A stretch of DNA of 64,000 nucleotides from NCBI GenBank assembly GCA_038040285.1, contig JBBPIN010000011.1:1-64000 (forward strand), in the 5' to 3' direction. This stretch comes from Mayfieldus sp038040285. GTDB taxonomy: Bacteria; Actinomycetota; Thermoleophilia; Solirubrobacterales; 70-9. The position numbers and the translations under genes are program-made. The notes beneath the pieces were generated by a model. That model had not been told where the DNA came from. It saw only the letters and a list, made by a program, of their open reading frames with translations, and ran no database searches. Positions 15,363 to 22,921 of this stretch are shown here, piece by piece; the first letter of the stretch is position 1, and every line of letters begins with the position of its first letter.

Positions 15363-16229
15363 GTGGACCCGAGTCAGATCATCGAGCGCGAGCGGCGCTG
15401 GGCCACCCCTGTCGCGCTGCTGACCATATTCGCGGTGGTGCTGTTCGCGATCTCGCTGGTTCTCCTCGCCAGCAAGTACGGGCGGGGCGGCAACGCCGAG
15501 CTGCTGCGCGAGGTCGACAAGGACTCTGGGACCTTGATCCTCGCCTACATGATCCGCGCGCTCGGCTCCGCGCTGTTGGCGGTCCCGCTCGTCTATCTGT
15601 TCCGGGCGGCCCTCGCCCGCAGCGAGACGATGCGCGGGCAGCTGATCGGGTTGGCCATCGCCGGCCCCCTGTTTCTGGCCGGCCTGGCCGTGGCCACCGG
15701 TCTCTCGCTGCACGCCGCGGCGCCGGATTTCGTCGCCAAGGGGATCGCCGGGACCGGCGATCACGCGGACAAGGTCGCCCAGAACGTCATCAGCGACCAA
15801 TCGCTGAGCGGCCTCACTGTCGGCTTCGGAATCGCCGGCACGCTCGGATTTGCGGTCGCGATGGCCTACACCTGCTTCCACGCTATGCGGGTCGGCTTGT
15901 TGACCCGCTTCTGGGGCTCCCTGGGAGCCGCGCTCGGGGTGGCGTCGATCCTCGTCCTCCAGTACACGCTGCTGTGGATCGCCTACCTCGGCCTGCTGAT
16001 CGGTGGCTGGACGCCGAAGGGCCGCCCGCCCGCCTGGGCCGAAGGCAAGGCGATCCCGTGGCCGACCGCGGGCGAGAAGGCCGCGGAGTCGTTGGAGGGC
16101 GAGTCTGACCCGCCCGCGAGCGGTGATCAGGATGGCGGCAGCGGCGACGGGGACGATGGCGAAGTTGGGACCGTGGTCAACCCCGTACACCAGCCCGGCG
16201 AGCGCCGCAAGCGCAAGCGCCGCCGCTGA
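15363..16229 (+). CDS. Multi-pass membrane protein, DUF4386-like
   Basis: 288 residues from GTG 15363. Six hydrophobic segments are visible (near residues 15-37, 58-80, 92-115, 150-172, 182-200, 202-222), then a cytoplasmic tail that is acidic (DQDGGSGDGDDGEVG) and ends in a basic cluster (RRKRKRRR). No transport or enzymatic motif is seen. The resemblance to DUF4386 is by layout only. Last gene of the CBS operon; the next gene is convergent after 16 bp. Confidence 0.7.
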   Translation: MDPSQIIERERRWATPVALLTIFAVVLFAISLVLLASKYGRGGNAELLREVDKDSGTLILAYMIRALGSALLAVPLVYLFRAALARSETMRGQLIGLAIAGPLFLAGLAVATGLSLHAAAPDFVAKGIAGTGDHADKVAQNVISDQSLSGLTVGFGIAGTLGFAVAMAYTCFHAMRVGLLTRFWGSLGAALGVASILVLQYTLLWIAYLGLLIGGWTPKGRPPAWAEGKAIPWPTAGEKAAESLEGESDPPASGDQDGGSGDGDDGEVGTVVNPVHQPGERRKRKRRR

Positions 16230-16245
16230 GCGCCGCCGCTGCGCT

Positions 16246-17061
16246 TCAGGTGCAGGGCTTCCAGGGCTTCGCAGTCAGCGGGTATGACTTGCGAATCGAG
16301 CTGAACTGCAGCGCCTTGGCCCGCTTGCAGTACCTGCTCGGGCTGATCTCATACTCGGCCTCGAAGACCGCCTTGCCGGCCTTGACGAAGGGAGAGAAGC
16401 GCCCGCACTCGTGGTACTGGAAGCACTGCTCGACGACCGCGAAGTCGAAGTCGCCGACCAGCTGCTTTGCCTGCTCTGGATCGTTCTTCAGCGCCACCGA
16501 CATGCCGCGGCTGTGGACCTGCCTCGCAACCCAATGGTTGAAGCGGAGCTGGTCGGAGGCGGTGAGCGGAAAGCCGGTTGGGTTTGTGTAGCCGTTGATG
16601 TTGTCTGGCTCCACGGCGTCGAAGCCCTTGCGCTTGCACATGTCGAAGCGCTTCTTCAGCGGTGGTGCCAGGACCGAGATCTTGCGGATGTCCATCCAGC
16701 GCTCGCTCGGGAAGCCCTGGTAGCGCTTGCCGATCACCGACTTCGGGAACTGGTCCTTGTCGGGCCGGTAGTTCTCCCAGGAGCCGACGTCGAGGTAGCA
16801 GATCGCCTTGCGTCCCTCCGAATGCAGCTGCCGCACCGTCTTCGCGGAGACGAAGAAGCCGTCGATCTCATAGACGCCGGCGGGGACCGAGGCGTCGATC
16901 GGCCCCTGCAGCTGCCATTGCCAGGGCGCCGTGGTCGGCGCCGGGTGCCAGAGGTCGGAGGCCGCCGCCTTCGAGCCACCGCCACCACAGGCGGCGAGGG
17001 CCGGCAGGGCCAGCGCCGTGAGCAGCAAGAAGACCAGCGTCAGTTTGCGTCGCGCCTTCAC
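16246..17061 (-). CDS. GH114-type endo-alpha-1,4-polygalactosaminidase lipoprotein
   Basis: 271 residues from GTG 17061. A lipoprotein signal peptide is plain (KLTLVFLLLTALALPALAAC, Cys lipidated). The mature chain has the GH114 TIM-barrel signatures AICYLDVGSWENYRPD, GFDAVEPDNINGY with the acidic catalytic residues, and FDFAVVEQCFQYHEC near the end. Known members cut alpha-1,4-galactosamine polymers in fungal or bacterial matrix. The enzyme is likely anchored outside the membrane. Two Cys pairs in the C-terminal half may be disulfides. The gene is divergent from the PfpI gene. Confidence 0.85.
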   Translation of the reverse strand: MKARRKLTLVFLLLTALALPALAACGGGGSKAAASDLWHPAPTTAPWQWQLQGPIDASVPAGVYEIDGFFVSAKTVRQLHSEGRKAICYLDVGSWENYRPDKDQFPKSVIGKRYQGFPSERWMDIRKISVLAPPLKKRFDMCKRKGFDAVEPDNINGYTNPTGFPLTASDQLRFNHWVARQVHSRGMSVALKNDPEQAKQLVGDFDFAVVEQCFQYHECGRFSPFVKAGKAVFEAEYEISPSRYCKRAKALQFSSIRKSYPLTAKPWKPCT

Positions 17062-17134
17062 GGAGCGAGGATCCCACGTAGCCGACGTTGCGCAGGGTGA
17101 ATATCCTCGCCAGAGCCCTCGAAAGGAGAGATCG

Positions 17135-17695
17135 ATGACCCACCACACGCACAAACCGCTTCAGGGGCGCAACGCCGCGGTGATGATCGGCCCAGCCTTC
17201 GAGGACAGCGAGGCGACCTACCCCTACCACCGGCTTCGCGAGGCCGGGGCGGAGGTGACGATCGTCGGCATCGAGGAGGGCGAGCTGAGCGGAAAGCACG
17301 GGCAGCCGCTGGAGGTCGAGCGCGCCGCCTCCGCGGTCGACGCCGACGAGCTGGACATCCTGGTGATCGCCGGCGGCATGGGGCCCGACAAGCTGCGTGC
17401 CGACCAGGGCGTTCTGGAGCTGGTGCGAGCGATGGACGCCGCCGGGAAGCCTGTCGCCTTCATCTGCCACGCCGGCTGGGTGCCGGTCTCGGCCGGGATC
17501 GTCGATGGGCGGCGGGTGACCTCCTATCCGACCATCGCCGACGACCTGCGCAACGCCGGTGCCGAGTGGGAGGACGCCGAGGTGGTCGTAGACGGCAACC
17601 TCGTCTCCTCGCGGCGCCCCGACGACCTGCCGGCGTTCATGCGCGAGCTGATCGGGGTCGCGGAGGGCGCGGCGCAGCCGCTGGCCGCAAGCTAG
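17135..17695 (+). CDS. DJ-1/PfpI-family glutamine-amidotransferase-like protein
   Basis: 186 residues from ATG 17135, with AAGGAGAG 5 nt upstream. The nucleophile elbow is VAFICHAGW with the reactive Cys followed by His, and an acidic residue sits early in the chain (DSEATYPYHRL), as in PfpI/YhbO-type proteins. Suggested roles in the family are protease, deglycase or chaperone activity under stress; which holds here is unknown. It overlaps the convergent cupredoxin gene tail to tail by four bases. Confidence 0.9.
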   Translation: MTHHTHKPLQGRNAAVMIGPAFEDSEATYPYHRLREAGAEVTIVGIEEGELSGKHGQPLEVERAASAVDADELDILVIAGGMGPDKLRADQGVLELVRAMDAAGKPVAFICHAGWVPVSAGIVDGRRVTSYPTIADDLRNAGAEWEDAEVVVDGNLVSSRRPDDLPAFMRELIGVAEGAAQPLAAS

Positions 17696-18531
17696 GAGCG
17701 CCGACGCGGGCCGCGGCCCGCGTCGAGGATGCGCAGCGCCAGGCCGAGGTTCACGAGAACCACTCCCAGGGTCGCCAGCAGCAGCGAGTCGGAGCCGGTC
17801 GACGGCAGCGAGCTGCCCGAGCCGGCGGCGTCGGGGGAGCTGACCGCCGCCGACTCCGAGCCGGCGCCGGTGGTCGACGGCGTCGAGGTGCCGGAGCTCC
17901 CCGAGCCGCCTCCGCTGGAGCCGTTCGATCCGCCGGAGCTGCCCGAAGAACGCGCCAGGACCGTCACTGTGCCGTGCATGCTCGGGTGGATCGAGCAGAT
18001 GTAGGAGAAGGTTCCGGCGCTGCTGAATGTGTGGCTGTAGCTGGCGCCGGAATGGAGCACCCCGGAGTCGAGCCCGTCGCCGGTGACGTCGTGGCCCTCG
18101 GGGACCTGGCCGTCGTTCGTCCACTGCACCGTGTCACCGGCGTCTACGGTGATCGAGCCGGCATTGAAGGCGAAGTCGACGATCGAGACTGATTTCGAGG
18201 CCGAGGCGCTTGCCCGTGAGACTGTTACCGCGGTGGGCGCTGGGTTGGGCGGCGAGGGAGCGGGCAATTCGGAAGCGGGGGGCGTGGCGCCCGATTGCGC
18301 CGGGCTCGACCCAGGTGGGACCGGCGCAGCCGGGACCGTGGTCGGCGCGGTCGCGCTTGGATCGACCCCAGTCGAGGAGCTCGCGGCCGGGCCCGGCTGT
18401 GAAACCGCATCGTCGCCGGCGGCCGATGCCGAGATCGCGGCCGGAGCGACGAGCGCGGCGACGAGCACGACCGCCAGCGCCAGCGGGCGCAACCATCCCA
18501 GGCGTGAATCGCGACGCGCCATCCGCGCCAT
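17692..18531 (-). CDS. Cell-wall-anchored cupredoxin (plastocyanin-like) with LPXTG sorting signal
   Basis: 279 residues. There is a signal peptide (LRPLALAVVLVAALVAPAA), a Ser/Pro/Thr-rich linker, and a plastocyanin-type domain near residues 110-195. Type-1 copper ligands are visible: the first His in VPEGHDV, then Cys, His and Met in ICSIHPSMHG. After a Gly/Ser linker the chain ends in LPSTG, a membrane segment and GRGPRRRS, the standard sortase sorting signal. The protein is likely held in the cell wall and carries electrons or copper. No sortase gene is in the window. Confidence 0.85.
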   Translation of the reverse strand: MARMARRDSRLGWLRPLALAVVLVAALVAPAAISASAAGDDAVSQPGPAASSSTGVDPSATAPTTVPAAPVPPGSSPAQSGATPPASELPAPSPPNPAPTAVTVSRASASASKSVSIVDFAFNAGSITVDAGDTVQWTNDGQVPEGHDVTGDGLDSGVLHSGASYSHTFSSAGTFSYICSIHPSMHGTVTVLARSSGSSGGSNGSSGGGSGSSGTSTPSTTGAGSESAAVSSPDAAGSGSSLPSTGSDSLLLATLGVVLVNLGLALRILDAGRGPRRRS

Positions 18532-18567
18532 ACTACGAAGCGACCGCGCCGAAGGTTCGACTCGTGC

Positions 18568-20196
18568 TCAGCCGAGACCGCTGAGCCCCGGCGGCGCGTC
18601 TGAGTGCACGCCGGCCTCCACCCGACGGCGGTGATTGCGGATCTCGCTCAGCACCCGCTCCAACCGCGGTTCGCGGGAGAGGTCGACGTGGCTCATCGCG
18701 GCGGCGACCGCCGGGTGTACGGAGTCGATCCGCTCGAACATCGCCTGCGCGACCGCGCGATAGGTCGGGTGGCCCTCGCGCCCCGATCGAAGCTCGATCA
18801 GGTGCATGGCCTCGCGAGCGTTGAGGTCGAGCACGTAGCGGATCCGGTAGCCGAGGCAGAGCGCATAGGGGGCGGCGTCGCGCAACCCGGCCTCCTCGAG
18901 ACGCTCGAACTCAGTCCGCGAGATCTCCAGCGCCCGCTCGAACTCATCGCCGAGGCCGGCATCGCGGACCTCCTCCGGCACGCCCGCCCCGAGGTCGGGG
19001 GTGAGCCGCTGCCACTGACAGGTCAGCATGCGGTGGCGCTGGAGGTCGCGGAAGCCCCCGTAGTCGCTGACGATCTCGAAGCGGTAGCGCAGCGCCTCGA
19101 AGCCGCGGCCCGGCCGGTAGCGCCTGTTGCCGCGCTCGCCGACCAGGTCCGCGAGCAGCTGCGCCCGCTCGTCGGCATCGAGGACGTCGAGCCGGGCCCG
19201 GATCTCGGTCTCGGGCACCTGCGCGGACTCGAACAGACAGGCGGCGAGCAGGTCCTCCTCCGAGCCATCGACGTGGATCAGCTCCACCGACGGGGCGTCG
19301 TCGGGCGCGCGGCGTTCGAGCCCGAGCCGCCCGACCCAGCTCTCGGTCGCATCGCGACGCGCCTGCAGATAGGAGATCCACTCGCCACCGCGGTCTGGGC
19401 GTTCAACCCTGGCCACGAAGCTCGGCATCACCTTCTGAAGCTCGGCCAGGATCATCGAGCCGAACTCGCGGGCCTCGGGCAGCGGCGAGGCCATCAACCG
19501 CAGAAGCAGCTGCTCGTAGGCCTGGCCGGAGGCGAATATCCCCACGTGGCTGAGCGTCGCAGCCGGCAGCAGCCCGCGCAGCAGGTCCAGCGCCTTGGCC
19601 CGGATCGAGCGCCGCCAGGCCGGCTCGGGCTCATTACCGCGCGGCCAGCGCTCCGCCGCCCAGGCCTCGACCGTCTGCAGGGCTGCCGAGTAGATCGAGA
19701 ACAGCTCGTCCATCGCGGTCGAGAACGGCGGTCCGAGCTGGCGGTCGGTGTAGTAGCGGTAGCGGCCGCCGGTTTCGGCGGGCATCGGCTGGTCGTAGGG
19801 GATGTAGCGGGTCGACTGCTCCAGATAGGCGGCGAGGCGGCCGCGCTGCAGGACCTTGGTGAGAATGTTGGAGACCCACTCGCAGGCGATGTGCGCCCCC
19901 CCGACCTGGGCGATCGAGTCGTCGCCGTAGCCCATGAAGACGCGTTCGTAGAGGCCGGCCGCACGCTCGCCCTCCTCGCCGTCGAATGGACGGCCACCCT
20001 TCGGGATGTCCTCGGCGAACTCGTCCAGGAACAGGCGCCTCACCGTCCCCGGATAGCGCGAGTAGCGCGCGAACAGCGCCCCCTTCACCGTCTCGGGGAG
20101 GTTGGTGAGCGCGAACACGGGGCGATCGAGGTTCGTGAAGTGGGGGGCGAGCAGCGCTTGCTCCTGCTCTGTGAATGACTCGACCGGGTATCGCAT
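18568..20196 (-). CDS. thyX: Tandem-domain ThyX-like flavin-dependent thymidylate synthase
   Basis: 542 residues from ATG 20196, about twice the size of a ThyX subunit. Two ThyX-like halves are visible. The first has a motif in which the usual RHR is RGR, followed by LEQSTRY (residues 118-131). The second has a true RHR (387-389) followed by MLTCQWQR, without the downstream Ser and Arg of the canonical motif. Each half thus keeps part of the motif that a normal tetramer supplies. ThyX methylates dUMP using FAD, NADPH and methylenetetrahydrofolate. Whether this protein makes dTMP alone is not certain. No thyA is in the window. Confidence 0.8.
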   Translation of the reverse strand: MRYPVESFTEQEQALLAPHFTNLDRPVFALTNLPETVKGALFARYSRYPGTVRRLFLDEFAEDIPKGGRPFDGEEGERAAGLYERVFMGYGDDSIAQVGGAHIACEWVSNILTKVLQRGRLAAYLEQSTRYIPYDQPMPAETGGRYRYYTDRQLGPPFSTAMDELFSIYSAALQTVEAWAAERWPRGNEPEPAWRRSIRAKALDLLRGLLPAATLSHVGIFASGQAYEQLLLRLMASPLPEAREFGSMILAELQKVMPSFVARVERPDRGGEWISYLQARRDATESWVGRLGLERRAPDDAPSVELIHVDGSEEDLLAACLFESAQVPETEIRARLDVLDADERAQLLADLVGERGNRRYRPGRGFEALRYRFEIVSDYGGFRDLQRHRMLTCQWQRLTPDLGAGVPEEVRDAGLGDEFERALEISRTEFERLEEAGLRDAAPYALCLGYRIRYVLDLNAREAMHLIELRSGREGHPTYRAVAQAMFERIDSVHPAVAAAMSHVDLSREPRLERVLSEIRNHRRRVEAGVHSDAPPGLSGLG

Positions 20197-20254
20197 CGGG
20201 CTGATGATCCTATGAATCGGATCGGCGGCGGACAAGGCGCCGATCAACGATCGA

Positions 20255-20611
20255 CTAGTCGGTCGGAGGTGGAGACGCCATCAGCTCGACCTTATGGCCG
20301 CCCGGCGCGATCGCGAAGCCGCGTCTCGCGCCCCACAGCTCCTGCGCCTCCTCGAACTCGAACCCCGAGTCGCGCAGCCGTCCCACGGCGGCGTCGAAGT
20401 CCTCGGCGACGACGGCCGAGTGGCCGAGCGGCGGGGCGGTGGCGTCATCGGTGTGGATCAGATGGATCTGGGTGCCGTCTCGCTGCAACCAGGTGACGTA
20501 GGGGGCAATCGGCTCGGGAGCTTTCGTGGGCTGAAAGCCGAGCAGGCCCCAGAACTCGACCATGTGCTGGACCTGGTCCGGAGGCACCTCGAGCGAGACG
20601 TGTTGGAGCAC
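20255..20611 (-). CDS. VOC-family (glyoxalase/bleomycin-resistance fold) protein
   Basis: 118 residues from GTG 20611. The start LQHVSLEVPPDQVQHMVEFW and the end IAPGGHKVELMA are typical of the vicinal-oxygen-chelate fold. Possible metal ligands are the first His (LQHVSL), the His of IHLIHTDD and the Glu of KVELM. No substrate can be assigned. It lies between the ThyX-like gene and the toxin gene on the same strand. Confidence 0.8.
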   Translation of the reverse strand: MLQHVSLEVPPDQVQHMVEFWGLLGFQPTKAPEPIAPYVTWLQRDGTQIHLIHTDDATAPPLGHSAVVAEDFDAAVGRLRDSGFEFEEAQELWGARRGFAIAPGGHKVELMASPPPTD

Positions 20612-20647
20612 GGGCCAAGGATCTCACGGGCTGCGACCTGAACCGAC

Positions 20648-21043
20648 TCAGATCCTGAGCACACGCAGACCCTGACGACCCTCGAGCGCATCGAAGTCGG
20701 AATCTTGCGTACACACCGCGGCGTCGTGCGCGACAGCCGTGGCCGCAATCCATGTGTCCTGTATTGGCGCTCTGGCCGAGGATTGCCTGAGGTGGGCGAC
20801 CAGGCTCGCGAAGGCCGAGGCCGTTGCGTCATCGATCGGCACCGCCGCGTACAGCTCGCGGACGCGATTCAGCGTCTCGATTCTCGCGGCGCGAGAATCC
20901 GTGTCCTCGGCGAGGTGCACGCCCAATTCGAGCTCCGCGAGGGTGACCACGGAGATGGTCGTCTCGCCCGAAGGGAAGGCGCGCATCGACCGCCCCTGGT
21001 CCTCGGCGATGAGCACCGACGTGTCGAGGAGCAGGCGAGTCAG
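20648..21043 (-). CDS. VapC-like PIN-domain toxin, probably with a CTG start
   Basis: 131 residues if CTG 21043 is used (LTRLLLDTSVLIAED), overlapping the antitoxin stop as CTGA. The first ATG/GTG/TTG in frame is GTG 21016, which would start after DTSV and delete the first catalytic Asp of the PIN fold. The other acidic residues are present: the Glu of LAELELG and the Asp residues in PIQDTWIAATAV and TQDSDFDAL. PIN toxins cut RNA with a divalent metal and are blocked by the antitoxin encoded just before. The CTG start is inference from domain integrity and from the coupled overlap. Confidence 0.85.
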   Translation of the reverse strand: MTRLLLDTSVLIAEDQGRSMRAFPSGETTISVVTLAELELGVHLAEDTDSRAARIETLNRVRELYAAVPIDDATASAFASLVAHLRQSSARAPIQDTWIAATAVAHDAAVCTQDSDFDALEGRQGLRVLRI

Positions 21044-21288
21044 AGCTGGTCCGTAGTGTCGGGGAGGGCGGCTCGCAGTTGGTTGACGAGGGCCGGATCG
21101 GCGAGCGCCCCATCCAGCGCACGGTGCGCCTCCTCGCTCGGCACCCAGGTGCGCCGGCGCGGCAGCGGTGACAGCTCGGCTACCGGGCGTCGATCGACTG
21201 TCACCGTTATCCGCTTCCCGCTCTCCACGCGCCGCAGCACGGCGCTGATGTGGTTACGGAGGTCTCTGACCGACACCTTGTCGTCCAT
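21040..21288 (-). CDS. Phd/YefM-family antitoxin
   Basis: 82 residues. The N-terminus (VSVRDLRNHISAVLRRVESG) and the next strand-rich part (RITVTVDRRPVAELSPL) are the DNA-binding Phd/YefM fold. The C-terminal 35 residues are acidic and helical and would wrap the toxin. It is the first gene of the pair; its stop overlaps the toxin start. Its ATG lies inside a palindromic operator, so autoregulation is expected, as in the family. Confidence 0.9.
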   Translation of the reverse strand: MDDKVSVRDLRNHISAVLRRVESGKRITVTVDRRPVAELSPLPRRRTWVPSEEAHRALDGALADPALVNQLRAALPDTTDQL

Positions 21289-21314
21289 GCTACGAGCGTA
21301 GCATATGTGCTACG
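21287..21314. promoter_or_regulatory. Three-half-site operator at the toxin-antitoxin start
   Basis: Half-site TGCTACG appears at 21288-21294, inverted (CGTAGCA) at 21297-21303, and again direct at 21308-21314. The first two form a perfect 8-bp palindrome arm pair (ATGCTACG / CGTAGCAT) with 2 nt between; the last two form a 7-bp pair with 4 nt between. The antitoxin start codon overlaps the first half-site. This is a good candidate for binding by the antitoxin or the toxin-antitoxin complex. Confidence 0.8.
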
Positions 21315-21403
21315 GTCTGATTCAGGCCAGGCAGCGCCGTGTTTACGGCATTCCTTGGTCAAGTCCGGCAGGAGGCAAGCTCGCCCCCTGCGCCCGCCTT
21401 CGC

Positions 21404-22921
21404 TCACGGCAGAAACTGCGCCAGCGCCGCACCTGCGTGCTCGGCCCAGGCGACCAGCGGCTGCGGGATGACGCCGAAGAACACCGTCGCCGCGGCTGCC
21501 AGCAGCGCTGGGCCGACCAGGTAGGCGCGCCGTCCGGCGTCGGGGTCGATCGCGTCCGCCTCCGGGGAAGCGCCGGCGATCGCCGGCATCTCCGGTGTCG
21601 CAACGACCTCGGTGGCCGGCCGCATCCAGACCGCCGCCACCACCCGCAGGTAGTAGCCGAGCGAGACCATGGTGCCGATCGCGATCGCCACCGCGAGCCA
21701 GGTGTAGTTGCCGTCGACCAGCGCCTCGATCAGGAACAGCTTGCCCATGAAGCCCGAGGTCGCCGGAAGCCCGGCCAGCGCCAGCATCGAGATCGTCAGC
21801 GGCCAGGCGAGCAGCGGCCGGTCGCGTCCCAGCCCCTCGACCGAGCGGATGTCGTCGCCGTAGGGGGTCTCGCGCTCGCGGGCGGCGATCACGGCGAAGG
21901 CGGCCATGTTCATCAGCGTGTAGACGGCGAGGTAGAAGACCAGCGCGTTGACCCCGGCCTCCGATGCGACGACCAGGCCGCCCAGCATGTAGCCGGCCTG
22001 GGCCACCCCCGAGTAGCCGAGCATTCGCTTCAGCGACCGCTGATTGAGGGCGCCGATGTTGCCGACCGCGATCGAGACCGCCGCCAGCACCGCCAACGCC
22101 ACGTCCCAGTCGCCGGACTCAGGCGCCAGCGCGACGTCGAAGAAGCGCACGAAGACGGCGAACGCCGCCGCCTTGGTGGCGACCGCCATGAAGGCGGTGA
22201 TCGGGGTGGGCGCGCCCTCGTATACGTCCGGCGTCCATTGGTGGAAGGGGGCGATCGAGATCTTGAACGCCAGCCCGGTGGCGGCGAGCGCGATCCCCAT
22301 CAGCACCAGCGGGTCGCCGAGCACTCCCGCCTTGCCAATCCCTTGCGCGATGCCGGTGAAGTCGGTGGACCCCGATCCGCCGTAGATGAAGGCGAGCCCG
22401 TAGAGCAGCGTCGCCGAGCCGAGCGAGCCGATGATCAGGTACTTGAGCCCCGACTCGAGCGACTTCTCATGCCGCAGATTCGTGGCGCAGAGCACGTAGA
22501 GCGGGATCGAGAGGGTCTCGATCGCGACGAAGAAGCTGATCAGGTTCTGCGCCTCGGCGAGCAGCGACATCCCCAGCACCGAGCCGAGCAGCAGCGTGTG
22601 GTACTCGCCGCCGCCGGCCTGTTCGACGGCCGGCTCGCGGATCGACAGCAACACCGTGATCGCGGCGGCGGCGATCGCGATCAGCGCCACCGCCACGGCC
22701 AGCTCGTCGAGGCGAAGCGCGCCCGCGACGAGGTCCTCGCGCTCGCCCCACTGCCAGATGAAGAGTCCGGCCGCCGTGGCAAGCGTGGTCAAGGTGAGAA
22801 GCGGCACCGCTGACTTCAGCCGGTCGAAGACGCCCGCAAGCAGGACGACGCAGATCCCCGCGGTCAGCGCGATGATCGGCGAGACGCCGGCGTAGTCGAT
22901 GTGGGGGGCGTGGAAGTTCAC
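21404..22921 (-). CDS. nuoN: NADH-quinone oxidoreductase subunit N
   Basis: 505 residues from GTG 22921, overlapping the nuoM stop (GTGA). About 14 membrane helices; the antiporter-like proton channel residues are visible, with the Glu in FFVAIETLSIPLYV and the Lys in AFKISIAPFHQW, followed by TPDVYEGAPTPITAF, the signature of NuoN. Last gene of the complex I operon. The stop is 115 bp from the antitoxin start, and the two units run in the same direction, so read-through into the antitoxin is not possible because the antitoxin lies downstream only if no terminator stops transcription; no clear terminator is seen. Confidence 0.97.
   Translation of the reverse strand: MNFHAPHIDYAGVSPIIALTAGICVVLLAGVFDRLKSAVPLLTLTTLATAAGLFIWQWGEREDLVAGALRLDELAVAVALIAIAAAAITVLLSIREPAVEQAGGGEYHTLLLGSVLGMSLLAEAQNLISFFVAIETLSIPLYVLCATNLRHEKSLESGLKYLIIGSLGSATLLYGLAFIYGGSGSTDFTGIAQGIGKAGVLGDPLVLMGIALAATGLAFKISIAPFHQWTPDVYEGAPTPITAFMAVATKAAAFAVFVRFFDVALAPESGDWDVALAVLAAVSIAVGNIGALNQRSLKRMLGYSGVAQAGYMLGGLVVASEAGVNALVFYLAVYTLMNMAAFAVIAARERETPYGDDIRSVEGLGRDRPLLAWPLTISMLALAGLPATSGFMGKLFLIEALVDGNYTWLAVAIAIGTMVSLGYYLRVVAAVWMRPATEVVATPEMPAIAGASPEADAIDPDAGRRAYLVGPALLAAAATVFFGVIPQPLVAWAEHAGAALAQFLP

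Noticed and set aside
18604..20178. A 524-codon plus-strand frame
   Set aside because: Antisense to the tandem ThyX gene; composition is that of a shadow frame.
20196..20247. Longer start of the ThyX-like protein at 20247
   Set aside because: The extra 17 residues are not protein-like and the family start is MRYPVESF at 20196.
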